64,000 bases of DNA from VRUE01 sp963702575 (GTDB taxonomy: Bacteria > Actinomycetota > Thermoleophilia > Solirubrobacterales > 70-9). Below the pieces are notes generated by a model. It was given only the letters and a program-made list of their open reading frames with translations, had not been told where the DNA came from and made no database searches. The translations under genes were made by a program, and so were the position numbers. Below are positions 24,770 through 33,228 of this stretch, one piece after another; the first letter of the stretch is position 1; each line of letters opens with the position of its first letter. The stretch lies in the NCBI GenBank assembly GCA_963702575.1, contig CAVPCU010000006.1:124001-188000 (forward strand). The letters are read 5' to 3'.

Positions 24770-25788
24770 CCTACCGCCAGTACACGAAGTGCATCTCGCG
24801 CGGCAACTACCACGGCGGCGCGGTGGCGCAGGTCCTGGCGGGTGCCGCGCTCGGTGCGCTGCCGCTGCTCTTCGGCGCGGCCGCGGCGCCGGGGGTCGCC
24901 CTGATCCTCCTCGGCATGATCATCGCCTACTGCCGCTGGTGGCTCTACGGCCGGCTGATCTGCCTCGGCGGCGACGTCTGCGCCGTGGGCATGGTCCTGA
25001 TCGTCGAGCCGCCCTCTGAAAAGTCGGGACTCGACGCCTTCGACACCGACTACAGCTTCAGCATGGTTCTCCCGCCCCACCGGGTCGGCGCCACCCAGGC
25101 GGAAGTCCAGGACGACGGGATCCAGGGCAACCTGGTCAAGCAGCAGGCCGAGACCAGCGGCCTGGACTTCGAAGGCAAGCTCGACCGCGAGTGGGGGAAC
25201 GACCCGGAAACGGCGACGCTGCACTGCGAGTTCGAGGGCGGCGGCGTCTACGACCTGCTGCTCGCGGCCCTCGCGGCCCTCGCGGCCCTCGGCGTCGCGG
25301 CCGCGGCCGCGGTTCTCTGCGCCGCCGGGCTCATCGGCTGGATCGCCTGCCTCGTGCTCTCGCTGATCGCCGCCGCGATCGTCGTCGGCGGCGCGATCGG
25401 CGCACTCAACGACCAGGGGAACCCCGACGATCTCGGCACCCACCTCGGCGAGATCCACAAGAACGACCCGACCGGGCGAGGGGCGGACATCCTCGTCGTC
25501 CGGGGCACCTGGGTCTACGACTCCGCCCACCAGGGCTGGAACGAGATCCACCCGATCAAGCAGTGCCAGCGGATCGGGACCTGGGAGGGCAGCTGGACCG
25601 AGGCCGGCTTCCCGCCCGGTCACGAGAAGGAAGCCGTCGCAAGCTGGTGCGAGGCGCTCGGCAAGGCGAGCGATCCGCTGACCGTGGAAGAACAGTCGAA
25701 ACCGCAGCACCGCTGGGTCATTCACCCGTCGATCGACGGCTGCCAGCCAGCCGGCGAACCGGCGCCGGAGGAACCGCACATCGCCTAG
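24766..25788 (+). CDS. Unknown four-TM protein with conserved Trp-rich C-terminal domain, operon gene 3
   Basis: 340 aa. The N-terminal half has membrane helices around VLAGAALGALPLLFGAAAAP and ALILLGMIIAYCRWWLYGRL, then a soluble region (residues about 85-160). A second hydrophobic pair (LLAALAALAALGVAAAAAVL; ACLVLSLIAAAIVVGGAIGA) is followed by a soluble C-terminus with ILVVRGTWVYDSAHQGWNEI and HPIKQCQRIGTW. That W/H/C-rich block looks like a conserved domain but is not one I can name. ATG at 24766 overlaps the previous stop (ATGA). A 9-bp unit is tandemly triplicated in the second hydrophobic region. Confidence 0.6.
   Translation: MTYRQYTKCISRGNYHGGAVAQVLAGAALGALPLLFGAAAAPGVALILLGMIIAYCRWWLYGRLICLGGDVCAVGMVLIVEPPSEKSGLDAFDTDYSFSMVLPPHRVGATQAEVQDDGIQGNLVKQQAETSGLDFEGKLDREWGNDPETATLHCEFEGGGVYDLLLAALAALAALGVAAAAAVLCAAGLIGWIACLVLSLIAAAIVVGGAIGALNDQGNPDDLGTHLGEIHKNDPTGRGADILVVRGTWVYDSAHQGWNEIHPIKQCQRIGTWEGSWTEAGFPPGHEKEAVASWCEALGKASDPLTVEEQSKPQHRWVIHPSIDGCQPAGEPAPEEPHIA
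25261..25287 (+). repeat. 9-bp tandem repeat, three copies
   Basis: CTCGCGGCC repeated three times inside the hydrophobic part of the preceding gene, encoding LAA repeats. Slippage here would change the helix length by three residues. Confidence 0.7.
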
Positions 25789-25850
25789 GTGAAGCGTCAG
25801 AGGCCGCCACGCTGGGCCGGGCGGGTGTCCCGAAATTGAGCAAAAAGGAT

Positions 25851-26288
25851 ATGTTTCAGGGCGGGAATGGGCCGGCGACTGTGAGAGACCCTCGGGATCA
25901 GACTGTCTACCGCGTTGCCGTTGCGATGCTCGGGCTCGCGCTTGTGGCCGCTCTCCTCGGCGTCTCCTGGGTGGCGGCGGAACACGAGTGCGTAAAGAAC
26001 ATTCCGGTGGAGCTCTGGTTCGCCTGCGGTGCCGTCGGCGGCGTCTTCGTCGGCGCCTTGATTCCTTTCACTTTGCGGCGCCGACCGTACCGCAATGACG
26101 CCGACCCTCGATCGAGTGAACCGGTCGTGGAGGCTGTGGTTGGCGGCGGCCTCTTGGTGGCGATTTGCGTCACCGCCGCCGTCATCGGAATCGTCCACGA
26201 ATCGTCGGCTCTGTACGCACTTGCGGTGACGGTCGGGGGCGTGTTGCTCGGCTTGCCAATCCCGTCTCCAGGTCGAATGGACCCGTAG
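25851..26288 (+). CDS. Four-TM membrane protein of unknown function
   Basis: 145 aa. Four hydrophobic helices: VAVAMLGLALVAALLGVSWV, LWFACGAVGGVFVGALIPFT, VVGGGLLVAICVTAAVIGIV and LYALAVTVGGVLLGLPI, with short polar loops. ATG at 25851 follows AAAAAGG. It is 62 nt after the preceding operon and 3 nt before the next gene, so it may belong with either. No family recognised. Confidence 0.6.
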   Translation: MFQGGNGPATVRDPRDQTVYRVAVAMLGLALVAALLGVSWVAAEHECVKNIPVELWFACGAVGGVFVGALIPFTLRRRPYRNDADPRSSEPVVEAVVGGGLLVAICVTAAVIGIVHESSALYALAVTVGGVLLGLPIPSPGRMDP

Positions 26289-26291
26289 CCA

Positions 26292-28061
26292 ATGTCCAGT
26301 AGCTCGGGGTTCAACGGGTTGATTCAGCACTCGTTCGCATTGCAGATCGACAAGGACCAGGTTCCTTTTCGCAGTCAGCGCAACCACGAGCTGGTCGCCG
26401 AGTGCTTCGAGCTCGGGCCTGCGGGCGGCGCCGGGTTCCGTGCGCGCGTGGTGGGTGACCCGGCCTCGGGCGATGGACTTGACCGCCTCGTCTCGCACAG
26501 CCCGCTGGTTCAGCACGGACTGGCGAATGTGCAACCGCTTCAGATGAGATTCCTCGATCTGACGACGGATGGCTCGGAGCTTGGCGAAGACCTACCCCGG
26601 GCCTTCGAATGGGCAGCTAAGACGAAAAAAAATAAGAACCCCAAGCTCAACTCCGAGGAGCCGCGGCTCACCTTCACTGAGGTGAAACCGGGAGAGTACG
26701 CCGGCAACGACTTCCTGGTTTGCGGGGATGGGTGCGAGGCCGTGGAGCAGGCGATCTCCCGCCTGCTGCTGGAGGTGATAGCGCAGCGCCGCTGCCGTCT
26801 GTTCGGCCTCGGGCTCGCGCGCCGCATCGTCAACGTAATGCTTCCACATGCGATTCTGACCCTGGCCGAGGCGGGAGTGGACATGGCGCACGTCGAACCC
26901 GCGCCCGGTGACTGGTTTCTGCAGCCGCTCGTATCCTTTATCCGCGACGACCGCAGTCACCGTGGGTTCAGGGGTACCTATTCGCTGACGCTGCTCCTGG
27001 TACCGGTCAAGGAGGCTGGGCTGCGGGAGCGCAGGATGTCCAAGCGCGAGATCGGGTGGACCGTCAACGCCGGTTGGAGCCTCGCCACGGTTCCTCGACC
27101 AGATGCGATTCCGCGGTTTCAGGTTCGCGGGCCGCTGCCGGACTACCTCTCACGCCTTGCGCGGGGTGAGATGGCGAGCCTGCTGAGTTCGCTCTCGCAG
27201 GCTGAGGGTACGGCTGAAGCGGCCGCTGGAGGCGAATGCGGCCCACTCACCCTGCGGCGGGCGACCGAGCTGATCGCCTTCGGCGTCGCGCTCAGGGTGG
27301 CAAGGGGAGGTTCGACCCGCGACCCGAGTCCGAAGGCCAGGCGCCGGATCGGCGACGCCGTCGTGACCTCGCTCGGCAGCGCACGGGTGTCGTCGCTGGT
27401 GTTCGTCGACGGCAAGCTCAAAAGGCGAGAGGCTCGCCAGCCGCTGAAGAAGGGCTCCCCGCCCGGGCGGCTTGCGGAGATGATGAGGAAGCTGGCCCCC
27501 GAGTCTCGCTCGCCAGAGCCCTGGAGCGGCTCCCAGCATCGCGAATACAGGCTCGACCGTGCCTTCGTCGACGAGGACATCTACACGGTCGGGGTGCTGC
27601 CAAAGAACCGATGCCTGGTGATCGCCAGCGCCAAGCATTCGCAGAACGGGCTCCGGACTTCCGGGTTGATGCACGCGGGAAGCGTCGCCTACATGACCAT
27701 CGGGGCGGCGACGGCGATCGGGATGTTGCGCGCGATCGACCGCGATCTCGAAGAAATGATCGGCGAGGATCCGGCTGAAATCGCCAACGTCGACGGCGAA
27801 ATAGCGGCCGACCTGCACGAGATATACGACCTCGACATCACCCGGGAGGCCTACCGGCACCTGTACAGCCTGCTGCGCGACCGCCTCGGCATCGCCGCGG
27901 ACTACCGGACGCTGCAGGACAAGATGAGCGCGCTGTACCGCGCGACCTCGACCAAGCACGAGCTCAAATCGCAGAGGCAGCTCACGGTGCTGACCGCGGC
28001 GATCGTCGCGCTCAGCGTCCTGATCCTGATCGGCACGATCATCGTCGCGTCCAAGCCTTAA
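26292..28061 (+). CDS. Large unknown protein with C-terminal membrane anchor
   Basis: 589 aa, soluble except for one helix at the very C-terminus (QLTVLTAAIVALSVLILIGT, then IIVASKP), so probably tail-anchored with the bulk in the cytoplasm. The residues before it (DLDITREAYRHLYSLLRDRL and the following helices) form a long helical hairpin, loosely reminiscent of CorA/RMND1-type C-termini but without their signature. The N-terminal half contains QIDKDQVPFRSQRNHELVAE and FLVCGDGCEAVEQAISRLLL. An eight-A tract at 26625-26632 is striking in this GC-rich DNA. ATG at 26292 is 3 nt after the upstream stop, so the two genes are cotranscribed. I do not recognise the family. Confidence 0.6.
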   Translation: MSSSSGFNGLIQHSFALQIDKDQVPFRSQRNHELVAECFELGPAGGAGFRARVVGDPASGDGLDRLVSHSPLVQHGLANVQPLQMRFLDLTTDGSELGEDLPRAFEWAAKTKKNKNPKLNSEEPRLTFTEVKPGEYAGNDFLVCGDGCEAVEQAISRLLLEVIAQRRCRLFGLGLARRIVNVMLPHAILTLAEAGVDMAHVEPAPGDWFLQPLVSFIRDDRSHRGFRGTYSLTLLLVPVKEAGLRERRMSKREIGWTVNAGWSLATVPRPDAIPRFQVRGPLPDYLSRLARGEMASLLSSLSQAEGTAEAAAGGECGPLTLRRATELIAFGVALRVARGGSTRDPSPKARRRIGDAVVTSLGSARVSSLVFVDGKLKRREARQPLKKGSPPGRLAEMMRKLAPESRSPEPWSGSQHREYRLDRAFVDEDIYTVGVLPKNRCLVIASAKHSQNGLRTSGLMHAGSVAYMTIGAATAIGMLRAIDRDLEEMIGEDPAEIANVDGEIAADLHEIYDLDITREAYRHLYSLLRDRLGIAADYRTLQDKMSALYRATSTKHELKSQRQLTVLTAAIVALSVLILIGTIIVASKP

Positions 28062-28172
28062 TACGAGCATCTGCTCACAATTCGCTACGCTGCCGCACAT
28101 CCTTTTTGGGTGGGGATTTGCGCGGCCGAGGTTGCGCAGGAGTCACCCTGTCGCTGGAGAAGGTCCCCGGCA

Positions 28173-29009
28173 ATGGCCAAAGCGAGAAAGCGGAACAAGG
28201 CGGAGATGGAGGCGCGCGCGCGGCGGCCCGGCGGCCCGCCGATCATCGAGCTGCGCGAGGTGACCAAGGTCTACCCGGGCGGCCACATGGCGCTCGACCG
28301 CGTCTCGCTGGCTGTCGACCGGGGCGAATTCGTCTTCCTCGTCGGGCCGACCGGGTGCGGCAAGTCGACCCTGATCAAGATGCTGATCCGCGAGCTCGAG
28401 ACGACCGACGGCAGCGTGCGGATCGCCGGCCGCGACATCGGCGCGATGGCGGAGAAGAAGATCCCGCAGCTGCGGCGCAACATCGGCACCGTCTTCCAGG
28501 ACTTCAAGCTGCTGCCCGACCGCACCGTCTACGACAACGTCGCCTACGCCCTGCAGGTGATCGGCGCCCACCGCGGCGAAATCCGCCGCCAGGTGCCGGA
28601 GACGCTGCGCCTTGTCGGCCTCTCGACCAAGCTGCACAGCTACCCCGACGAGCTCTCCGGCGGCGAGCAGCAGCGGGTCTCGATCGCCCGCGCCTTCGTC
28701 AACCACCCGCCGCTGCTGCTCGCCGACGAGCCCAGCGGCAACCTCGACCCGGTCACCTCGATCGGCGTGATGCAGCTGCTCTACCGGATCAACAAGACCG
28801 GCACGACCGTCGTCGTCGTCACCCACGACCGCGAGATGGTCGACAACATGCGCCGCCGGGTGATCGAGCTCTACGAGGGCCGCGTCGTCCGCGACGAGGT
28901 CAGCGGCGGCTACACCGAGGAGTCGACGAGCGAGTTCGGCCTGCGGATGCGGGCCGAGATGGGCGTCGCTCCCGAGGGCCAGACCAACGGACACGATGCG
29001 CTGATCTGA
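28173..29009 (+). CDS. ftsE: Cell-division ABC transporter ATPase FtsE
   Basis: 278 aa. Walker A GPTGCGKSTLIKM, Q-loop FQDFKLLPDRTVYDN, signature LSGGEQQRVSIARA, Walker B LLLADEPSGNLD and H-loop VTHDREM. The VFQDFKLL and NLDP context, and the immediately following ftsX, identify FtsE. An N-terminal basic extension of about 20 residues and a C-terminal tail of about 40 residues go beyond the core. ATG at 28173 follows GGAGAAGG. FtsEX couples divisome ATP hydrolysis to periplasmic cell-wall hydrolase activation. Confidence 0.92.
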   Translation: MAKARKRNKAEMEARARRPGGPPIIELREVTKVYPGGHMALDRVSLAVDRGEFVFLVGPTGCGKSTLIKMLIRELETTDGSVRIAGRDIGAMAEKKIPQLRRNIGTVFQDFKLLPDRTVYDNVAYALQVIGAHRGEIRRQVPETLRLVGLSTKLHSYPDELSGGEQQRVSIARAFVNHPPLLLADEPSGNLDPVTSIGVMQLLYRINKTGTTVVVVTHDREMVDNMRRRVIELYEGRVVRDEVSGGYTEESTSEFGLRMRAEMGVAPEGQTNGHDALI

Positions 29010-29012
29010 TCG

Positions 29013-29930
29013 ATGTCCCGACTACTCTTCTTCATTCGCGAGGCCTTCCGGGCGCTGCGCCGCAACGGCGCCCCGAGCATGGCGGCGATCGTCACCACGA
29101 TCGTCACCGTGATCCTGCTCGGTGTCCTCATCCCGGTCTTCCAGACGACTCAGGCGAAGAGCAACCAGGTGCGCGGCGAGCTGAACATCCAGGTCGGCCT
29201 GTTCGCCGACGCGACCAAGGGCGAAATCGCGGCATTGCACGGCAAGCTCGAAGCGATTCCCCACGTGAAGACGGTTGAATTCGTCAGCAAAGCCGACGCC
29301 CTGGGAGAACTGCGTCAGGACCTGGGCAAGCAGAAGGCCGGCGAACTGACCTCCGAGCTGCACGAAAACCCGCTGCCGGCGAGCTTCAGGATCACCCCCG
29401 ACGACGCCGCCAACCTGGCGGCGGTCCGCGCAGCGATCATCCCGACCGGGCCGAGCGGCAAGCCGCAGCCGATCTCGCCGATCGTCGACAACATCTTCGA
29501 ACGCCAGGAAGCCTCGAAGAAGATCGAGCAGGTGACGAGCGCGCTGAAGATCATCCTCACGGTGATCACGGCGCTGCTGATCGTCGCCTCGCTGATGCTG
29601 GTTGGCAACACGATCCGCCTCTCGATCTACACCCGCCGCCGCGAGGTCGAGGTGATGCGCCTGGTCGGCGCCACCCGCTGGTTCATCCGCTGGCCGTTCG
29701 TGATCGAGGGCGTCGTGGTCGGGTTCACGGGAGGCCTGGTGGCCATACTTGTCCTGTGGCTGGGCAAGCTGACGATCGTCGACCCGCTGAGCAACAGCAT
29801 CGGCTTCCTCGCCGCGCAGAACAGCACCACCCTCTCCTTCCCGGCGTTGGTCGCGATCCTCTTCGCCGCCGCCGTGCTGGTCTCGACGGTCGGCTCGGGC
29901 GTCACCCTGCGCCGCTTCCTCAAGGTCTGA
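29013..29930 (+). CDS. ftsX: Cell-division permease-like protein FtsX
   Basis: 305 aa. Topology is TM1 (residues about 20-42), a large extracytoplasmic domain (about 45-175, including HVKTVEFVSKADALGEL and NPLPASFRI), then three TM helices with the cytoplasmic RRREVEVMRLVGATRWFIRW loop typical of FtsX. ATG 3 nt after ftsE. The extracytoplasmic domain normally recruits and activates a peptidoglycan hydrolase. Confidence 0.92.
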   Translation: MSRLLFFIREAFRALRRNGAPSMAAIVTTIVTVILLGVLIPVFQTTQAKSNQVRGELNIQVGLFADATKGEIAALHGKLEAIPHVKTVEFVSKADALGELRQDLGKQKAGELTSELHENPLPASFRITPDDAANLAAVRAAIIPTGPSGKPQPISPIVDNIFERQEASKKIEQVTSALKIILTVITALLIVASLMLVGNTIRLSIYTRRREVEVMRLVGATRWFIRWPFVIEGVVVGFTGGLVAILVLWLGKLTIVDPLSNSIGFLAAQNSTTLSFPALVAILFAAAVLVSTVGSGVTLRRFLKV

Positions 29931-29937
29931 GGTCGGC

Positions 29938-31122
29938 GTGACGTTCGGTCGTGCGGTGGCCCTCACGGTCGCCCTGCTCGCGATGCTCGCCGCCGGGCTG
30001 TGGATCGGCGGCCACCCGTCGCACATGCCGCTGCTGCTGCGCGAAGCCTTCGTCGACGAATCGGGCGGGTTGACCGCCGAAGCGAGCGAGCTGATCGAAG
30101 ACGACTACTACCGCCCGGTCTCCGGCGGCGAACTGGTCGACTCCTCGCTGCAGGGCATGGTGCGCGGCCTGCGCCGCCACTACAGCGACCGCTTCTCCGA
30201 ATACTTCTCGCCGGCGGCGCTCGAACGCTTCGACGAGGAGATCTCCGGGCGCTTCTCCGGCGTCGGCCTCACCGTCACCCAGGTCAAGGACGGCCTCGGC
30301 GTGCAGACCGTCTTCAAGGGCTCGCCCGCCGAACGCGCCGGGCTCCGGGTCGGCGACACGATCGTCTCGGTCGACGGCCACTCGATCGCCGGCGAGAGCA
30401 GCCAAGCATCGACCGAAAAGATCAGGGGCCCGGAAGGGACCCAGGTGACCGTGGGCGTGCGCAGTGGTCAGCACGGCAAGCCGCACGCGGTCGAGCTCAC
30501 CCGCGAACAGATCGCGCTGCCGGTGGTGAGCAGCCGGCTGAAGACGGTCGGCGGACGCAAGCTCGGATACCTGCGGATGACGTCCTTCACCGAAGGCGTG
30601 CACGCGGCCGTCGCGGCGCAGGCGCGCCGCCTGCAGAAGGAAGGCGCGGAAGGGCTGGTGCTCGACCTGCGCGGCAACGGGGGAGGTCTGCTCGAGGAGG
30701 CGGTGCTGAGCGCCAGCGTCTTCCTGCCGAAGGGCGAAACGGTCGTCTCGACCCGTTCGCGCACCGAGGGCAACGCCGTCTACAAGACCAAGGGCGGCAA
30801 CCTGCCGCGGCTGCCGATCGTCGTCCTGATCGACCGCAACACCGCCTCGGCGGCGGAGATCCTCACCGCCGCCCTGGCCGACGACGCCAGCGCGAAGACC
30901 GTCGGCACCCGCTCCTACGGCAAGGGCGTCTTCCAGCAGGAGGTCGGGCTCTCCAACGGCGGCGCGCTGAAGCTGACGGTCGGCGAGTACTTCACCCCGA
31001 CGGGCGAGAACCTCGCCGGCAAGGGCATCCATCCCGACGTGCGGGCGCCCGATCTGCCGGGCACGGCGCGCGACGAGGGCCTCGAACGCGCCTTCGGCCT
31101 GCTCGCCGCGCAGCGGGGGTAG
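29938..31122 (+). CDS. S41 C-terminal processing peptidase (CtpA-like)
   Basis: 394 aa. N-terminal membrane/signal segment (ALTVALLAMLAAGLWIGG), PDZ domain (residues about 100-185: GLTVTQVKDGLGVQTVFKGS, AGLRVGDTIVSVDGHSI) and the S41 protease domain with the serine in DRNTASAAEILTAAL and lysine in SYGKGVFQQE. GTG at 29938, 7 nt after ftsX, so it is part of the ftsEX operon. Ctp proteases process or degrade cell-envelope proteins, including cell-wall hydrolases. That would fit regulation of the hydrolases activated by FtsEX; this is inference. Confidence 0.9.
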   Translation: MTFGRAVALTVALLAMLAAGLWIGGHPSHMPLLLREAFVDESGGLTAEASELIEDDYYRPVSGGELVDSSLQGMVRGLRRHYSDRFSEYFSPAALERFDEEISGRFSGVGLTVTQVKDGLGVQTVFKGSPAERAGLRVGDTIVSVDGHSIAGESSQASTEKIRGPEGTQVTVGVRSGQHGKPHAVELTREQIALPVVSSRLKTVGGRKLGYLRMTSFTEGVHAAVAAQARRLQKEGAEGLVLDLRGNGGGLLEEAVLSASVFLPKGETVVSTRSRTEGNAVYKTKGGNLPRLPIVVLIDRNTASAAEILTAALADDASAKTVGTRSYGKGVFQQEVGLSNGGALKLTVGEYFTPTGENLAGKGIHPDVRAPDLPGTARDEGLERAFGLLAAQRG

Positions 31123-31132
31123 CCGCCGCGCC

Positions 31133-32740
31133 ATGGCCAGAGGCGACTGGCGCTATTACCGGGCGCGGCAGCGGGCGCGCGGCCGGGGACGGCGGGCGGA
31201 GCCGCGCAACGCCCGCGAGGCGGTCGACGCGCTGCTGCGCGAGGAGCTGGGCGGCCGCGGCTTCCGCGCCTCGCTCGAGGTCGAAGCCGGGCGGCTGGCC
31301 GATGCGGCCGCCGGGGCGGTGCCCCGGCGCGATCTGCTCGAGCTGCCGACCTTCACCGTCGACCCGGCGACGGCGCGCGACTTCGACGACGCCGTCTCGG
31401 CCCGGCGCGAGGGCGACTCGGTGCGCATCTGGGTGCACATCGCCGACGTCGCCGCGCACGTCCCGCCCGGGTCGCCGCTCGACCTCGAGGCGCGGGAGCG
31501 CGGCAACAGCACCTACGCCCCCGGCACGGTCGAGCCGATGCTGCCCCACGGGCTGAGCGAGGAGGCGTGCAGCCTCTCTCCCGGGGTCGAGCGGCTGGCG
31601 GTGACCGCGGAGATAGTCCTCGGGGCGGGCGGAAAGCCGGGCTCGGCGAGCTTCTACCGCAGCCGCATCCGCTCCGACGCGCGGCTCGACTACGACCAGC
31701 TCGACGTCGTCTTCGACGGCCGCGCCGAAGCTCCGCAGGACGTGGCCGAGCCGCTCGCGCTGGCCCGCCGGGCGGCCGCGGCGCTGGGCGAGAGGCGCGG
31801 CACGACCAGTCTCGAGGTCGAGTCCTTCGAGCCGGAGTTCCGCTTCGACCGCGACGGCCAGCCGGTTGCCGCTCGCGCCGTCGCCCAGACCGAGTCGCAC
31901 CGGCTGATCGAGCGGCTGATGATCCTCGCCAACGAGCAGGTCGCCCAGCTGCTGGAGCGCAAGCGGGTGCCGGCGATCTACCGCGTCCACGCCCAGCCCG
32001 ACCCGCCGCGGATTGAACGGCTGATCGAGCAGCTCCGCGCTCTCGAGATCCCGACGCCGCCGCTGCGCGAGGGGCTGGCACCCCGCCAGGCGGCGGAGGC
32101 CGCCGCCGAGGCGAGCCGCCTGGTCACGCGCGAGGCCGCGCGGCGCGGGCACGGGCGTGACGCGTATACCTCGCTCGTGCTCCGCTCCCTCAAACAGGCC
32201 TCCTACAGCGAGCGAAACAGCGGCCACGCGGGGCTCGGCAGCGCCGCCTACTGTCACTTCACCTCGCCGATCCGCCGCTATCCCGACCTGGTCGCGCACC
32301 GGGCGCTGCTGGCGACGCTGGGAGAGGGCGAGGCGGCTCCGAGCGCGGCGGAGGTGCGCGAGACCGCCCGGCATTGCTCCGAGCGGGAGCGCGACTCGAT
32401 GCGGATCGAGCGCCGCGCCGACGACGTCTGCGCCGCCTTCCTGCTCGAGCGCGAGCTGGGCGAGCGCGGCGCCGAGGCTGGTTTCGAGGGCGAGGTCTCG
32501 GGGCTCGTCCGATCCGGCGCCTTCGTCGCCTTCGGCGGCGAGCTGGGCGACGTCTACGAGGGCTTCCTGCCGGCGCGGCTCCTCGGCGGCGCCGAGCGCT
32601 TCGAGCTGAACGAGACCGAGACCGCGCTGGTCGGCGGCGAGTCGAAGCGGCGGTTGCGGCTCGGCGATCCCGTATCGGTGCGCGTCACCGGGATCGAAGC
32701 GGCACGCGGGCGGGCCGACCTGGAGCCGGTCGATGGCTAA
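31133..32740 (+). CDS. RNB-family exoribonuclease (RNase II/R-like)
   Basis: 535 aa, short for RNase R. The RNB catalytic motif is TVDPATARDFDDAVSARR with the four metal aspartates, then WVHIADVAAHV, AHRALLATL and the RNB end motif SERERDSMRIERRADD. A C-terminal S1 domain is visible (FEGEVSGLVRSGAFVAFGGE). N-terminal cold-shock domains are reduced to a short basic segment. The gene overlaps smpB by 8 bp. RNase R works with SmpB-tmRNA to degrade non-stop mRNAs, so this coupling makes biological sense. Confidence 0.88.
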   Translation: MARGDWRYYRARQRARGRGRRAEPRNAREAVDALLREELGGRGFRASLEVEAGRLADAAAGAVPRRDLLELPTFTVDPATARDFDDAVSARREGDSVRIWVHIADVAAHVPPGSPLDLEARERGNSTYAPGTVEPMLPHGLSEEACSLSPGVERLAVTAEIVLGAGGKPGSASFYRSRIRSDARLDYDQLDVVFDGRAEAPQDVAEPLALARRAAAALGERRGTTSLEVESFEPEFRFDRDGQPVAARAVAQTESHRLIERLMILANEQVAQLLERKRVPAIYRVHAQPDPPRIERLIEQLRALEIPTPPLREGLAPRQAAEAAAEASRLVTREAARRGHGRDAYTSLVLRSLKQASYSERNSGHAGLGSAAYCHFTSPIRRYPDLVAHRALLATLGEGEAAPSAAEVRETARHCSERERDSMRIERRADDVCAAFLLERELGERGAEAGFEGEVSGLVRSGAFVAFGGELGDVYEGFLPARLLGGAERFELNETETALVGGESKRRLRLGDPVSVRVTGIEAARGRADLEPVDG

Positions 32741-33218
32741 GAAGGCCAAGAAGAAGCGCGAGCCGGCGTCGGGCGACGTCGCCACCAACCGCCGCGCCCG
32801 GCACAAATTCGAGCTGGTGGAGAAGCTCGAGGCGGGGATCGTGCTGCGCGGCTCCGAGGTGAAGTCGCTGCGCACGGGCAAGGCCCAGATGGCCGACGCC
32901 TACGCGGTCGTCGACTCCGGCGAGGTCTGGCTGCGCAACCTGCACATCCCCCCGTACGAGCCGGCCAGTCGCGAGAACCACGAGCCCGAGCGGCCGCGCA
33001 AGCTGCTCCTGCACCGGGCCGAGATCGAGCGCCTGGTCGGCAAGACCGCCGAGCGCGGCCTGACCCTGGTGCCGACGCGGATCTACTTCAAGGGCGGGCG
33101 GGCGAAGGTCGAGCTGGCGCTGGCGCGGGGCAAGGAGGGGCGCGATCGGCGCAGGGAGATCGCGGACCGTGACGTGCGGCGGGAGGTCGAGCGCGAATTC
33201 AAAGGCAGAATGAGGTAG
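32733..33218 (+). CDS. smpB: tmRNA-binding protein SmpB
   Basis: 161 aa. Conserved ATNRRARHKFELVEKLEAGI start, GSEVKSLRTGKAQMADAYAV core, NLHIPPYEPAS and KGGRAKVELALARGKEGRDR followed by RREI near the C-terminus. SmpB binds tmRNA and brings it to stalled ribosomes; its partner ssrA lies 3 kb downstream. The ATG lies inside the 3' end of the RNB gene (8-bp overlap), indicating coupling. A lysine/arginine-rich N-terminal extension (KKAKKKREPAS) precedes the core. Confidence 0.95.
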   Translation: MAKKAKKKREPASGDVATNRRARHKFELVEKLEAGIVLRGSEVKSLRTGKAQMADAYAVVDSGEVWLRNLHIPPYEPASRENHEPERPRKLLLHRAEIERLVGKTAERGLTLVPTRIYFKGGRAKVELALARGKEGRDRRREIADRDVRREVEREFKGRMR

Positions 33219-33221
33219 CTT
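33216..33221 (+). promoter_or_regulatory. Leaderless -10 element (TAGCTT)
   Basis: TAGCTT overlaps the smpB stop codon and lies 7 nt before the ATG at 33229; no Shine-Dalgarno. Confidence 0.5.
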
Positions 33222-33228
33222 CGCGTCT

